64,000 nt of DNA from Siphonodentalium dalli (lineage: Eukaryota > Mollusca > Scaphopoda > Gadilida > Siphonodentaliidae), in the NCBI GenBank assembly GCA_032622095.1, contig CP136063.1:37422106-37486105 (forward strand), given 5' to 3'. The position numbers were made by a program, and so were the translations under genes. Under the pieces are notes generated by a model, which saw only the letters and a list, made by a program, of their open reading frames with translations, made no database searches and was not told where the DNA came from. Positions 22,311 through 33,810 of this stretch are shown one piece after another. Numbering within the stretch: position 1 is the stretch's first letter; every line of letters starts with the position of its first letter.

Positions 22311-23251
22311 CATTTCGTTGTTCTCGCTCCATTAAAAAAGAAGTCCGTGTGACAGGCTAATTACCTTACGCCATGTTAAAATAGCTTTACCAGGCCCAGT
22401 CCGTCGGCGGTAGATCAAAGGTTATGTCGCCGCAGTCTGCTGTCTGGCATGTGGGTAAGTTACGTAATCATGCGACACATTGAAAAATAAGCTGATACTA
22501 TATATCGCATTATTTTTATGTTGTCCGCTTCGCCTTATTTTTGCAGTCGGGCGAAGTTCAAGTCGCCCTGAAAATTCCAAAGTTGACTGACGAAAATCGG
22601 CAAAATGCCCCAAATAATTTATGATAATTTTCAACTGTGATTGCACACAATACTCCACTATCAGGGTGTATCAGGGTGTTATAAAACAATTAGCACCTGT
22701 ATTGCTCCAATCTGGAAGCATGTTGACAACGGAGTCTGATTACTGGCACCTGTGAAAACATCGTCGGACCTCAAGTGTTAATCTGGTTGTTGTTATTATT
22801 AGATTACCGTGATTACCACAACTTACAATGAAGATTACAACTCACACCTCTCACAATGTGTCAATTCATCACTCCCTCTATGGAGTTTGGTTAAAGAAAC
22901 TTTAAAACAAATTCATTTGTGAAGCATATTAAAATTTCAAACGGGATTACTAACAGAGCGCAGTAAAAGTGTTCATGATTTCGTTTCGTTTCGGTTTGAT
23001 ATATTGTTGGCATTTTTAAAAACCCGAAAAATATGAAATAAAATCCTGTCATTCTCCCACAATTACGATATAAAATGCTGCTATCCTCTCACAATTATGT
23101 TTGGGTATTATTAATAGTTATTAGGGTCATGAAGTGAACATAATGACTCCATATTTCAACCATTGTTTCATAAGTTTAATTGACATATGTCCTCTCTCCT
23201 ATTTTCGTTCTATAGCGATTCCTGTCGTAGTACTGTTGTAGACTCACTTCG
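22311..23251. other. Mostly unassigned
   Basis: A patch at 22520-22570 (CTTCGCCTTATTTTTGCAG, then GGGCGAAGTT and GTCGCCCTGAAAAT) resembles the right part of the hAT elements at 17778-18377 and 24736-24804. It appears to be an isolated fragment. Confidence 0.4.
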
Positions 23252-23265
23252 CCCTATAGAACGGC

Positions 23266-24721
23266 TTCTAGACGTTTCGTACCTTGGTCGTTTCGTACAA
23301 AGACGTTTCGTACACTCTGGTCGATTCGTACCATTATTTTGGTTGTTTCGTACCAATCTTTTTGGTCGTTTCGTACCATCGAAAAAACAATATTCTAGCA
23401 TAATTTTTTCAAGTTTTATTATTATAACGAAATAAAAGTCGTACATGAATAACAGTATTAATTAACAATAAATGAAAATGAATGAATGACACAAGTGTGA
23501 GTGCTCAATCAGTCTTCTGTGACTTCAGTGGTTTTCTTTGGGATGGGAGCGAATAATTTCGCGCAGGATTTCAGCAAGCTGCTGGTCTCTCAGGGTTCCA
23601 CCCTCGTAGTTTGCCCACAGGCAGAAAAGCTGGGCCTGATTTCGCCTGTATTGTAGTCTTTGGTATCGAAGATGTTGTCTGCCTGTGTCGCTAGCTGTCG
23701 TAGTTTTGCCGAAAGCTCGATGTCTAGGACGTTATCTGGTTGGTGATTATGTTGTTGGTAGCCCTCTTTGTAGCTGGAGTTCTTCTCTGTTAACGTCGCT
23801 GGACAACCACCTGCCTTTGGCCGGTGTGAACACCACCAGTAAGTTGATACGTTGGTAATTCGTTTGATGGTATAGGTGTAGCCGTCGTTTCTCACCTTCG
23901 GTTTTCCCCTCTTTGTTCCACCTGATCCCGGTATTGCATGTTCTGTGTTGCCATCTCTCACAACCTACAAATAATAAGAGCATTCATTATATTAAATATA
24001 TGTATTTGGCGACGTACCGGTATATTGAATGTGATTGACGAATTCGACTTGTATTTGAAACGTAAGTAAAATAAAAATTACTAACCTAATTCGCACTGTA
24101 AACCATGCTGTCTTGGACGCACTTCTCTGGAACACTCTAAACAATTCACGTCGGAATCTAGATCAGTCATGGTTATTGTCTGAATGCCTTGCTCTTGCGA
24201 TCCGCATCATTTATAGGAGTCAAGAAAAACAACACACTTATCACTCGCGAATGCTGTAAAAAACAAACCGTACGAAGTGTGAACTTGGTGATTAGTGCTT
24301 CTAAAGACTAATCACTGACTACAATTTTGTTGTAACAACATACCTGTGTGCGGTATAATTTACGAAACACAAGAAAAACAAAACGGTAACACATCAGCAA
24401 AGTATGAAATCACTGATGAGCACTTCTAAAGACTAATCAGTGATCGGCAACCCTTCGCTGTAACAACATACCAAGTATACTGAACAGACCTGGTACCGCC
24501 GATTTCACGATTACTAGCTAGTATATACACATATATTAATACAGAAATAAAACAATGGTAATAGACATCTTTTCATTCAACACTATAGTAATTACAATTT
24601 TTTTCCAATGGTACGAAATGACCAAAAAGTTTGGTACGAAACAACCAAAATAATGGTACGAATCGACCAGAGTGTACGAAACGTCTTTGTACGAAACGAC
24701 CAAGGTACGAAACGTCCAGCA
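23266..24721 (-). mobile_element. Mutator-like element (MULE), internally deleted, long TIRs
   Basis: Inverted repeats of about 115-125 bp (23266-23390 and 24606-24721) consist of several tandem CGTTTCGTAC motifs spaced about 17-18 bp apart. Directly outside lie identical 14-bp sequences CCCTATAGAACGGC (23252-23265 and 24722-24735). The interior encodes a PHD-like Cys/His start and a FLYWCH-type finger on the minus strand, as in animal MULEs. At 1.46 kb there is no room for the DDE catalytic domain, so the element is non-autonomous. The 14-bp repeat is longer than the usual 8-11 bp MULE duplication; part of it may be chance or inherited. Confidence 0.7.
23590..24170 (-). pseudogene. Truncated MULE transposase: PHD-like start plus FLYWCH finger
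   Basis: Exon 1 runs from an ATG at 24170 to 24086, where GTTAGT is a donor. It reads MTDLDSDVNCLECSREVRPR and on into QHGLQCEL. Exon 2 starts at 23964 after a TTATTTGTAG acceptor and joins in phase to give CERWQHRTCNTGI, completing a Cys/His zinc-binding pattern known at the start of animal MULE proteins. A frameshift then moves to the frame at 23961-23590, which carries the FLYWCH pattern: GYTYTIKR, then YWWCSHRPKAGGCPATL, then HNHQPD. The protein stops soon after, and no transposase core follows. DNA binding to the TIRs would be the family role of such fingers; function here is lost or unknown. Confidence 0.6.
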
Positions 24722-24735
24722 CCCTATAGAACGGC

Positions 24736-24804
24736 CACTTCGCCTTATTTTTATAGTAGGGCGAAGTCATTTCGCCCTGAAAATCTGGTCTAGGCTGGTC
24801 CCTG
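24736..24804. mobile_element. Fragment: right end of a hAT-type element
   Basis: ACTTCGCCTTATTTTTATAG, then GGGCGAAGTCATTTCGCCCT and AGGCTGGTCCCTG match the right end of the element at 17778-18377. No left end or duplication was found. The MULE at 23266-24721 sits immediately to its left and probably inserted into this older element. Confidence 0.5.
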
Positions 24805-25002
24805 TGATAGCATAGCAACTTAGGTAGAAAATGGATGAAAAACTATCACCAAATCTACTCTCTGATTCTTCTATTGGCCGATACAACAAAAGTAGGTCCA
24901 CTATATGTTTCCATGACATTGAAAACATTGTCACACACAGCGAATTCTTTGAAGATGACAGCCAAATGTTTGGTTGACATAAAAGGAAGTTGCATCGGAA
25001 GT

Positions 25003-26035
25003 TAGAGATGGGCGGTAATCGGTATTTACCGTGCAGTATCAGTATCAACGTAATACCGATTTACCGTACCGAATCAAAACTAAAAATACCGACTTTTCGG
25101 TATTGAAATTATTCATGTGTTGCCAACTAATGTGTCTTCGTATTGAGTAAAGTTTCTCAGGAAACAGTTTTGATTCGGTACTTTAATTAAAATTAATCTC
25201 AGAATTATACAAATCCATCAGACCATCACAAAGACCGTGACCTTTTATCAGTTTGACAGGCCTTGAGCGAGCAAAAGGAATAAACACTCAGATGGCTGAC
25301 CTAGTTACGGGCCTAACAATCAATGCAGTTGTTAGAATAGATACACACTACACAGTGTATCAAAGAAGCAGTGCTGTAACTTATTGCTACATTGTAACGT
25401 CGTCAATGCCACAATGACTCAGGTGGTGGCAGTCCGTATAACACGTGGCTTTGGCTACTTCAAAGACATCGACAATGGAAGCGGCAGCGACAGAAATAAG
25501 GTCCGATTTCATTTATACAGTGAATCAAAATCTACTTTCACTTTCTAAAAATAGAACAGATCCATCAATTGATTAAATTCTTAGATTTATTTCGGCGTTG
25601 CGGCTATTGATTAGGATTTGTGAATTGTGATCACTGATTACTACTCACAATTCTATTCACTTGCGAAAATGTGACGAAATTGACACGTATAGATATTGTA
25701 GCCATGCAATGATGCAATCTCTTATTCTTTTGAAAAGTGGTGCGACGGCCTGCGTGTAAATGATCAAAGATATGTCTGAATATCACCTAATTGAATAATT
25801 GTGTAGGTCATTGTGTTGCCTCATTTAGCTGTTGTCGCGAATGTAGTAAATCAGTGGGCATATTTTCATGTACATTGTTCAGTTAAAAACTTGAGTTACC
25901 ACAATTTACCTGGAATTTCTGCTCTGGTTTTGTAATTTAATAGCAATACCGATTACCGTACCGATACCGCGGTAAATCAACGGAAATTTACCGATACTGA
26001 TACCGAGCTTAAAATTTCAATACCGCCCATCTCTA
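25003..26035. mobile_element. hAT-like element, ~1.03 kb, no TSD
   Basis: The ends TAGAGATGGGCGGTA (25003-25017) and its exact complement (26021-26035) are followed by subterminal CGGTA/TACCG repeats on both sides, a common hAT arrangement. The flanking 8-mers differ (TCGGAAGT and CAAAATGC). The right end lies directly against the broken 3' end of the piggyBac transposase, whose reading does not resume beyond the left end, so sequence there has been lost or rearranged. Confidence 0.6.
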
Positions 26036-26039
26036 CAAA

Positions 26040-28279
26040 ATGCATGCATTGACAAAAAACCAGAATAAATATCTCCATGCCTTCTTCCCGTCGCGCCCAA
26101 CAGCATACGCACTACGGTATTGATCATGATGATCAACACCATTCATACGCACTACGGTATTGATCATGATGATCAACACCATTCATAAACTTGTTATAGT
26201 TGTTGAGACTGTCTGGGTCAACTAAGTTTTCCGAGCCAGACCTATGTACTATTTTGTGAATCCTCAGAGCATTACTCAAGGTACTTAATACATTCACTGT
26301 GCTGTTGTCTTGCCAGACAGTGGCAGTCAACTGGCCTCTTTGCCGAATGCTGTATTCTCCTCGTTTCATCTTGCGAGCGGTAAGTAGATATGTGGGGTAC
26401 CCACGCCTATTCTTACGGAATGTACCGCAGGAGTAAATCCCATCTTCTAACAGATCCTCGCAGAGGGCGACACTGTTGAAATAATTGTCAAAATAGACAC
26501 AATATGGTTTGCCAATTAATGGCAAGCATAAATCCGTGACAACGTCTTTTGGCAGAGGGAAGAACAACTTTCTTTCCGAGGTAAACGTTGAAATCCGAAA
26601 GGAATCCATTCGTAGCATCGCAACGCATCCAGATCTTGATGCCTATAAAATAAAATGTAAAATTTTTAATAGCACAATTTATTTCTCACAGGATAATAGA
26701 AACATAATTATTTTGTATATTATCTGGTTAGAAACCCAGCCAACATTACCAATAGAAATTTAGTTGATTTATACTTGTACAGACTCCTTGATGCACACAT
26801 AAATGCCATTAAATGGGCAGGCAAAATTGTAGATGCAGTGAATCTTCGAGGTGACTGGTTTTATAGCAGTGTGTTGACAGCTTTTAATCTAACAACTACA
26901 CAGCCAACCGACGAACCGCGTAAACATATACTATTGTCTTAACCTCTTTTTATGGGCTTGGCTGGCAAGTACTGTTTGTATGACAGCCTCCCAGTCCACT
27001 TGACCATAGCCTCATCTATTGCAATCTCCCGATGTGGATTGTATGCATGTAGGAACTTCTCGTTCATTATCCCCCGAACCTTGTAGAGTGGATCATAATT
27101 TCCAGATCTTCTTGCTGGTTCTGCTTCTCTGTTGCTGACATGAAAGTATTCAGTCAGCTTTTCATATCTGTTGACATGAGATTTTTTATGCCTATAAGAA
27201 AATATTTATTATTGTTATGCTTCAATAGGTTATACAAATAGAAAACATGTTAACTATTAGTGAACATACCTAACATCAAGATACATGTTTATTTACTCAG
27301 TCCATACATGTATATAGATGGCACTTCTCTATAAGTTAAAATAACAACTAACAAATTTATACTACGAACAACATGTCATCTGTTTGAAACAGTGAAAAAA
27401 TATCCATTGTCTGTCTTTCCCATTATTTTTTGGGGAAAAATGGGCAGAGCCTTCGGCGTACCTTCACACATTATTTTAATTTTTTAATTGATCATTAAAT
27501 TTATTGACATATGGGGAAGGCTTAAAACTAAAAACACCACCAGGAATTCCCCGACCTTCATTGCTTCAGTGCGAGACCAGTTTCCATAGTCAATCTCCCC
27601 ATTATTCTTTTTGGGCAAAGCATTCGGCGTACCGTAACACATTATTTATTTTTAAATAGATAATTAAATTTAGTGAGACATATTTTGGTAGAGCATCAAA
27701 TAAATAAATACATGTATATATAAATTAATTTAATTTTATAATAATTATATAGGCCTACCTTGATTTGAAAGAAAAAGGGTCGCTGGACCAGTAATCCTTG
27801 TAGGAAGGCTTTGGGTCAAGGCCCATAACTAGCATCATTCCGATATAAGTTGTTATCTCCTTCGAGTCTGTATCGTACCATGCTGCATCATGCCTGCTTC
27901 TCCGAGACATCTTCCACTTCGCATAATTATTTGTATCGCGAGCAATGGCATAATACAAAGACCGTTCGAACAACAATACAAAATAATTTAACGGAGAGGC
28001 TGTGTTCACATCAAAGCCTTCTGGGAGGACAGTTCCTGGAGAAAAATCTCCAACAGGAACATTAACATGATGTAAACTATCAGTCCATGTATCTGTAATT
28101 ACAGGTAAAGCAGGTGCAGGTTCCGACTCAGAGTCAGTCACTCTCGCTTGCAGCCAAGTCACTATCAATATCACTATCATAGAACCTGTCAAATGAAGAA
28201 TCTTCGCTGTCTGATTCAAAATAGGTTTCGATCACCTCTCGATTTTCTTTGGCCGAAAGACCGGTTGCCGAAACCTCCA
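26040..28279 (-). pseudogene. piggyBac transposase pseudogene with two introns (PGBD-like)
   Basis: Three minus-strand segments join with matching phases. Exon 1 runs 28279-27759: ATG, an acidic Ser/Asp start (ETYFESDSEDSSFDR), a frameshift near 28142, then the conserved block ending DYWSSDPFSFKS, with donor GTAGGC. Exon 2 runs 27191-26944: RYEKLTEYFHVS, DPLYKVRGIMNEKFL, the AIDEAM motif, and GRLSYKQYLPAKPIKRG. Exon 3 runs from 26642: IKIWMRCDATNGF, a frameshift, then YCVYFDNYFNSVAL, GIYSCGTFRKNRRG and NKFMNGVDHHDQ. The Asp residues of IDEAM, YFDNYF and GVDHHD correspond to the three catalytic Asp of piggyBac (DDE_Tnp_1_7). The introns are about 567 and 301 bp with GT-AG ends. The gene is broken by two frameshifts, a 40-bp duplication, and loss of the C-terminus against the hAT-like element. 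Whether it was an intron-bearing transposon or a domesticated PGBD-type gene cannot be told here. Confidence 0.75.
26104..26183. repeat. 40-bp tandem duplication in the piggyBac coding region
   Basis: The block containing TACGGTATTGATCATGATG and the following CAACACCATT occurs twice with a 40-bp period. Forty is not a multiple of three, so the duplication shifts the transposase frame right after the GVDHHDQ motif. The original frame (AVGRDGKKAWRYLFW) resumes in the second copy. Confidence 0.9.
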
Positions 28280-28492
28280 TTGCAATGTAAACAATAAACG
28301 TTTACGAAAACAGACAATAATATTTATAAAAATAGTATCATGTGCACAACCTGGGAAAACCAGATTATTCGAACTAAAATTAGTGTTCATACGCCAGCAT
28401 TGACCCGGAAAACATTGAGCAAATGCCATTCATTCAGGGTCAGCGTAAAAACATTAGGACATTGTTTATGACTATTTTCCGTCACTATAATG

Positions 28493-29655
28493 TAGTGCTG
28501 AAACGGTTGACCTATTAGTGTAGCCGGTTAACCGCGACGTGTAACCGGATCATAACCGGTTATCCGCTATTTTCAACCTATGACTTTATACTGATTATTT
28601 ATACTATTTGTACCAATATATCAGCATAATTTGATTTATTAAAGGTACTCAATCCGAACAGAGGGTCCCCATCTCAACAGATTCCAACAACAACAATCCG
28701 ATCAGAGGGTCCTATATTACTATTTCTTTGGCTTTGGGGGTAAAAAATATTTGATTCGAGTCGAGGAACCCATCAAACAAAGCTATTAGCTTGATTTTTG
28801 AAATTTGTTATTTACTCGAGATGAGTACTAATAATTGCCTTCAACTTCCGTAATCTGCTCGGGACGTGTACACAAATCTATTCAAACAGACAAGGATGGA
28901 TAACTCTAAAATAAAGTGGTAATAATAACGTAATCGCGTAATGTTTACACAGACAGAGCTTGTATTAAACGAATGTAAATCACCAAACACGAACGTCACA
29001 AAGCTTGGCAGATGACACAGTGAACTAAAACTCGCAGTGCTTATAAATAGACGTGTCATGCTTGACCTGTTTGTACTGCAATTGTGACTGCTACCTGACT
29101 TGTTATCGTTCTCGTTTTGGGAAGAATATTGTGTGACCTATATACATGTTCGTACATGGAAATATCGAAATATTGGGTATCCATGATACTATCTACAAGT
29201 AGTCAGTTGGAGAGTAGATGTCAAATGACCATGCCGTATAATGCAGTGAAAATGATTGTATTTAATCTTTGCCGATGACCCAGTGGCGTCAGTGCACATG
29301 TTTTACAGGACATCGGAACATCAAAGATGACGTCTTGCATCTTGATGTTTAGCCGCCAATGCCATCCTATGTAATCTGCCATTCATGGAAGACTTGATCT
29401 GGCACCAGATTTTGACTTTTAATACGCGTAATTTCGAATGTATACCCCTCTGAGTGATAACGTTTGTAGCAAAATTGATAAAGTACCCGTGTTTAAAAGC
29501 TACTGTTATCAGTCTATGCCGATTAAGGACCTGAATACGTTAGTTTTTATCAGTGGCATTGCATGTGTGTATTACATAGCGGTTAACCGGTTGATCGTAG
29601 TTCAACCGGTTGCAGATGGTAGCCGGTTGTCAACCGGATATCCGTTTCAGCACTA
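28493..29655. mobile_element. hAT non-autonomous element, 1163 bp, TSD CTATAATG
   Basis: The 8-bp direct repeat CTATAATG lies at 28485-28492 and 29656-29663. The ends are TAGTGCTGAAACGG and its exact complement. Subterminal regions carry repeated CCGGTTAACCGG-like motifs on both sides. No transposase frame is present. It inserted about 210 bp from the piggyBac start codon and contains a fragment of the foldback MITE (28642-28830). The ORF at 29438-29857 crosses its right end and is spurious. Confidence 0.9.
28642..28830. mobile_element. Foldback-MITE fragment nested in the hAT element
   Basis: AAAGGTACTCAATCCGA, ACTATTTCTTTGGCTTTGGG and TCGAGTCGAGGAACCC match one arm of the foldback at 55296-55634. 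The opposite arm is missing. Confidence 0.6.
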
Positions 29656-29663
29656 CTATAATG

Positions 29664-30080
29664 TGATTATCATTTGTTTAATTTGGGAAAACATGACTTG
29701 TTTTTGTATTCCTATACTGTCTTTACTATACTCTATAGATAGATCGGGATACATGATCATGTTTTATATGTTCCCAAATAAAAAGTTCAAAATGAAATTA
29801 TTACGCGTTGTTAACGTAAACACATGGCTCAATTTTTCTCCCGGGAAAACGCCATAATTTCTAACTGAATTATGTAACGCTATTTACGATACAAAAAGAT
29901 TTATCTGAAATGTGCCACAAAATAGGGTAACCACTGCATTTTTAAATATTGTATAAATATATTCAGCTTCTGAGTTCTCGCGCGGATTGATATCAACATG
30001 CAAATAATAAAAATTGAGCGGAGAATTGATCGATAAACCACAAATATCGTTATCGTTTGTATTTTTGACGAAAAGGGTGA
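29664..30080. other. No recognisable feature
   Basis: AT-rich flank; the short ORFs have no motif. The piggyBac element's own 5' terminus could lie near here, but I could not find its TTAA/CCC end. Confidence 0.4.
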
Positions 30081-30232
30081 CAAAATGCGTCAAATAGTAA
30101 ATGACGTACTGTGTCAAAATGCGTCAAATAGTCAATTACGTACTGTGACAAAATGCGTCAAATAGTAAATGACGTACTGTGTCAAAATGCGTCAAATAGT
30201 CAATTACGTACTGTGTCAAAATGCGTCAAAAA
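30081..30232. repeat. 34-bp tandem repeat, about 4.5 copies
   Basis: CAAAATGCGTCAAATAGT followed by AAATGACGTACTGTG or CAATTACGTACTGTG, with starts at 30081, 30115, 30149, 30183 and 30217. The two variants alternate, so the true unit may be 68 bp. Confidence 0.9.
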
Positions 30233-30255
30233 GCGGTAATGAGTTAAATTTTAGC

Positions 30256-30335
30256 GCCATAGTAACGAGGATCTCCAACTCGTTTTGTTAGGATGGCCAT
30301 AGTAACGAGGATCTCCAACTCGTTTTGTTAGGATG
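30256..30335. repeat. 40-bp tandem duplication
   Basis: GCCATAGTAACGAGGATCTC plus CAACTCGTTTTGTTAGGATG occurs twice, perfectly. Confidence 0.95.
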
Positions 30336-30744
30336 GGTTGCAGATCTGTTATATTACATGAAAATAACTGCAGAATTTTACTTTGATGATCAAATCAACC
30401 AGTTTGTATTGTCTGTGTGATATCAACACAATTACAAAGTTTTATCATAAATTAAACGTTTCATTGAATAGATTAGACAATATCTTACTAGGTATAGGTT
30501 GGTAGTTCCTGCGTTAACCACCAGATCACTTTGATATTACTTGAATCTTCAGGTTCAGACGTTAGCATTATCTGCTTTCTCGTTCCACCATGTATAGTCA
30601 CATGGAAAATAAAGAAAATTGACGTGACAATAGAACAACCATTATGAGAAACATATTCAAATAAAATGGGATAATATACATCAACAGTATAAGTGCGCTC
30701 GCTTAGTGTTTTGCGACTGGTTAGAAAGACTGACTGCAACTAGG

Positions 30745-31310
30745 GTGCTATTAGGGTGGATACGCACATGCACATAATATCAGTGCTATTACAGTGGATA
30801 CACACATGCATGTAATCTCAGTGCTATTAGGGTGGATACGCACATGCACATAAAATCAGTGCTATTACAGTGGATACACACATTCATGTAATCTCAGTGC
30901 TATTAGGGTGGATACACACATGCATGTAATCTCAGTGCTATTAGGGTGGATACGCACATGCATGTAATCTCAGTGCTATTAGGGTGGATATGCACATGCA
31001 TGTAATCTCAGTGCTATTAGGGTGGATATGCACATGCATGTAATCTCAGTGCTATTAGGGTGGATATGCACATGCATGTAATCTCAGTGCTATTAGGGTG
31101 GATACACACATGCATGTAATCTCGGTGCTATTATGGTGGATACATGCATGTAATCTCAGTGCTATTAGGGTGGATACGCACATGCATGTAATCTCAGTGC
31201 TATTAGGGTGGATACGCACATGCATGTAATCACAGTGCTATTAGGGTGGATACGCACATGCATGTAATCTCAGTGCTATTAGGGTGGATACGCACATGCA
31301 TGTAATCTCT
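30745..31310. repeat. 38-bp minisatellite, about 15 copies
   Basis: The unit is CAGTGCTATTAGGGTGGATA followed by CGCACATGCATGTAATCT. The first copies carry ACAGTGG and CACATAA variants and later copies are more uniform. One unit near 31130 has lost about six bases. Confidence 0.95.
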
Positions 31311-31319
31311 GTAAAATAT

Positions 31320-31560
31320 CGTGTAAACCCAGAGAGCCCCTCATGGACTAAACAACACTCTAGTGCATCCTTCCATCTGTGTGGGGCTCCCTGTGGGTTA
31401 AACATTGTAGTTACCCCTGTCAAGAATGGAAAGTTTGGGATAGGTATTTTCAGAATATAACCCTGCAGGGAGCCTCGCACATATATAGAAGCATGTGTAC
31501 TGAGTGTCGTCTGTTCATGTTTGTGTGGGGCTTTGATGTAAACAGTATTTATTCCATATA
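31320..31560. repeat. Dispersed repeat related to the middle of 15922-16279
   Basis: The part at 31460-31540 (TATATAGAAGCATGTG, GTGTCGTCTG, TCATGTTTGTGTGGGGCTTT) matches the reverse complement of 16059-16105. Its origin is unknown. It may belong with the palindromic block at 31980-32093. Confidence 0.45.
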
Positions 31561-31979
31561 ATTCAATATACAATATATGTTGCAAATCATGAATATGGGT
31601 TTATGGAGGGGATCCGACATCAAGCATAAAGCTTATGGGGGTCGTTTCCGATTACGTGTGAATGGGCCCACATTGTGAGAACAATAACATAAAAATAGGT
31701 AGTTGAGTTCATACTAATTTTAGAAGATCGTTGTTGGTATATATGTTACTTAGCTACTCACAATGTGGGCTGGATCGATGGATATATCAAAATGAGATTT
31801 TTGTTCTTAAGGAACAATTGAAAGCAGTTGATTGAAAATAGATTTAGTATAGCGGAACGAAGTAGAGATCGGTTTAGACAAGAGTGTCAGGTGACATATT
31901 AAACGTCTGAGGCTTTGCATGGGTGAAATTATAAAATTGTTCAAGAATATAAAAAGATTATTAAAATTGTACAAAATTG

Positions 31980-32093
31980 TAAAAAAAATAATGAACAAAT
32001 GATGAAATATTGTTCGACCAATGCATTCTCTTATATATGCGAGGCGACCTATGGTCAACTCACATATTTAAGAGGATGCATTGGGACAGGGTT
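31980..32093. mobile_element. Palindromic block (MITE core), diverged
   Basis: CCAATGCATTCTCTTATA, GCGAGGCGACCTATGGTC and a mutated mirror arm ending GGGACAGGG. It is one more copy of the palindrome found in the TTAA MITEs, but no TTAA ends are present here. Confidence 0.6.
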
Positions 32094-32778
32094 TACATGG
32101 ATTATGCAGACCATCTAATATGTGTCCACTGACTCAGATACTTCATGGACCAAATTAATGAGCTGAAAAGACTTCTCAACAATATCATTAACGTTTTCCC
32201 GCGATTCATCTTTTATCTGCAACGAACCAACAATTCTACCCGCCATAAGGTTATGAATCACTAGATATCGGCTATTGAACAGACTGCTTTAAAATTTTGT
32301 CGATTTGAATAGAAATGTGTGCCATAGGAATTATATTTGATCAATTGATTTGGCAAAGAATATCTTTGTTTTGTTATCTGAAGCTTTATTGGTCTTTGTT
32401 TCTTGCTAATCAAGATGAGTTAACGCCGCTCTGTTCACAGCCAGATATCCGAGGCCCCTATTGTGCTATTTACTTTTGCAGTCCGTTGGGGGTCAGCGAA
32501 TCACTGATTTAATCAACAGCATCCCTTTGTACTGACAAAACAGGTATTGTGAGAAATTAATTGAATGCATGGAAAAACATGGGCATGCAAAACAAATAGG
32601 TGCCATTATGTTAAAAAGAACAACATTGAGCATATCTGACAATTTTGTCACTTAAAGGAAACAGCAATGCTCCCCATGTGCTATTGGGTCTACACTCTTT
32701 GCACCAATGGGCTATTGCACCTACATGGATGAAATAAAAGAATTGAGACTTTATGTATAGAGTGTCTGCTAGTAACAA

Positions 32779-32955
32779 CCAGGCTGGGTTATCTCCCTTA
32801 ATCTGCCTGTGGACGACACATACATTGAAGCCTTATATAATTCAGCAACCAGTCTGGGCAGATCTCCCTTAATCTGCCTGTGGAAGACACCTACATTGGA
32901 GCCTTATTTAGCTACCAGGCTGGGTTATCTCCCTTAATCTGTGGACGACACATTG
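32779..32955. repeat. Imperfect tandem repeat of about 70-90 bp, nearly three copies
   Basis: CCAGGCTGGGTTATCTCCCT, TAATCTGCCTGTGGACGACA and CATTGAAGCCTTAT recur three times, the last copy shortened. Confidence 0.8.
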
Positions 32956-33129
32956 GTCATCGTCTCAAAGTTGTACATTATTCAATATCATTTTGATTCA
33001 AATGCGTCTTACAATCCAGTCAAATTTAATAGTGATTGAATACGGTTATTGGATCCAGCATATAGTTTTGTGGAGAAGTCACGTTGGTCAGTAGCTACAA
33101 AGAAACCAAAGTTATAATGATATCTATAA

Positions 33130-33810
33130 GGCCAAAAAACCAAAGTGTTTTGGTTCTCGGGCAATTTTTTTTTCAAATCAATGAGGGAGGGAGGGTTTTA
33201 TTTTTTATTTTTTATTTTTTTCTGAGCATAGTAAGCATGGACAAAGATACCTTCCTCTGTTTAGTAATAACCAGAAAGGTAGAGGGAACTGTTATGCATA
33301 TAAACTCATTTAGTCTTATATAAAAATGACACTGTACTACCAGTGTATGACTGGGATTACTTAAACAATATATAATGCCCCTGACATTAACTACTGTTAT
33401 TGTTGTCTAAAAACTGATACCTCCCCATTCTAATATGTGATCCTGAATTTAGTCCTGTGCCTTTCAATTGTATAAAGTTACATTTTTTAGTGTAAGTTGT
33501 TCACAATGACTAATTGTAAGAAGAGCATGAGGATCAGCTTATCATTTTCTTAATTGTAGTCATATACTTCATGTTGTAAGCCTGCAAGTCACTTTTTAAC
33601 ACAGTACATGTTAGAGCTCAATGCACACTAATATTCAACACATATCTGCTATGGACATGTTGATAAAATCAAAAAAAAACATTCGATTTTTTTTTCTTTT
33701 CGTAAGTATTTTTGTCATAACATCAGGCATTGCAATAAAAAGGCCTAATGCGGCCCTTTATATTCAATGCGGCGGTGCCTGAGAACCAAAACCTTTTCTT
33801 TTTTTTGGCC
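33130..33810. mobile_element. PIF/Harbinger-like MITE, 681 bp, TSD TAA
   Basis: The ends GGCCAAAAAACCAAAG and GGCCAAAAAAAAGAAAAG (inverted) share an inner TTTTGGTTCTC motif. The flanking triplets are TAA at 33127-33129 and 33811-33813. The GGCCAAAA start and TWA duplication match the element at 6821-8711. Confidence 0.65.

Noticed and set aside
29438-29857. 139-codon plus-strand ORF as a gene
   Set aside because: It crosses the right end and target duplication of the hAT element and has no motif.
31241-31585. 114-codon minus-strand ORF as a gene
   Set aside because: It runs from a dispersed repeat into the 38-bp minisatellite; composition follows the repeats.
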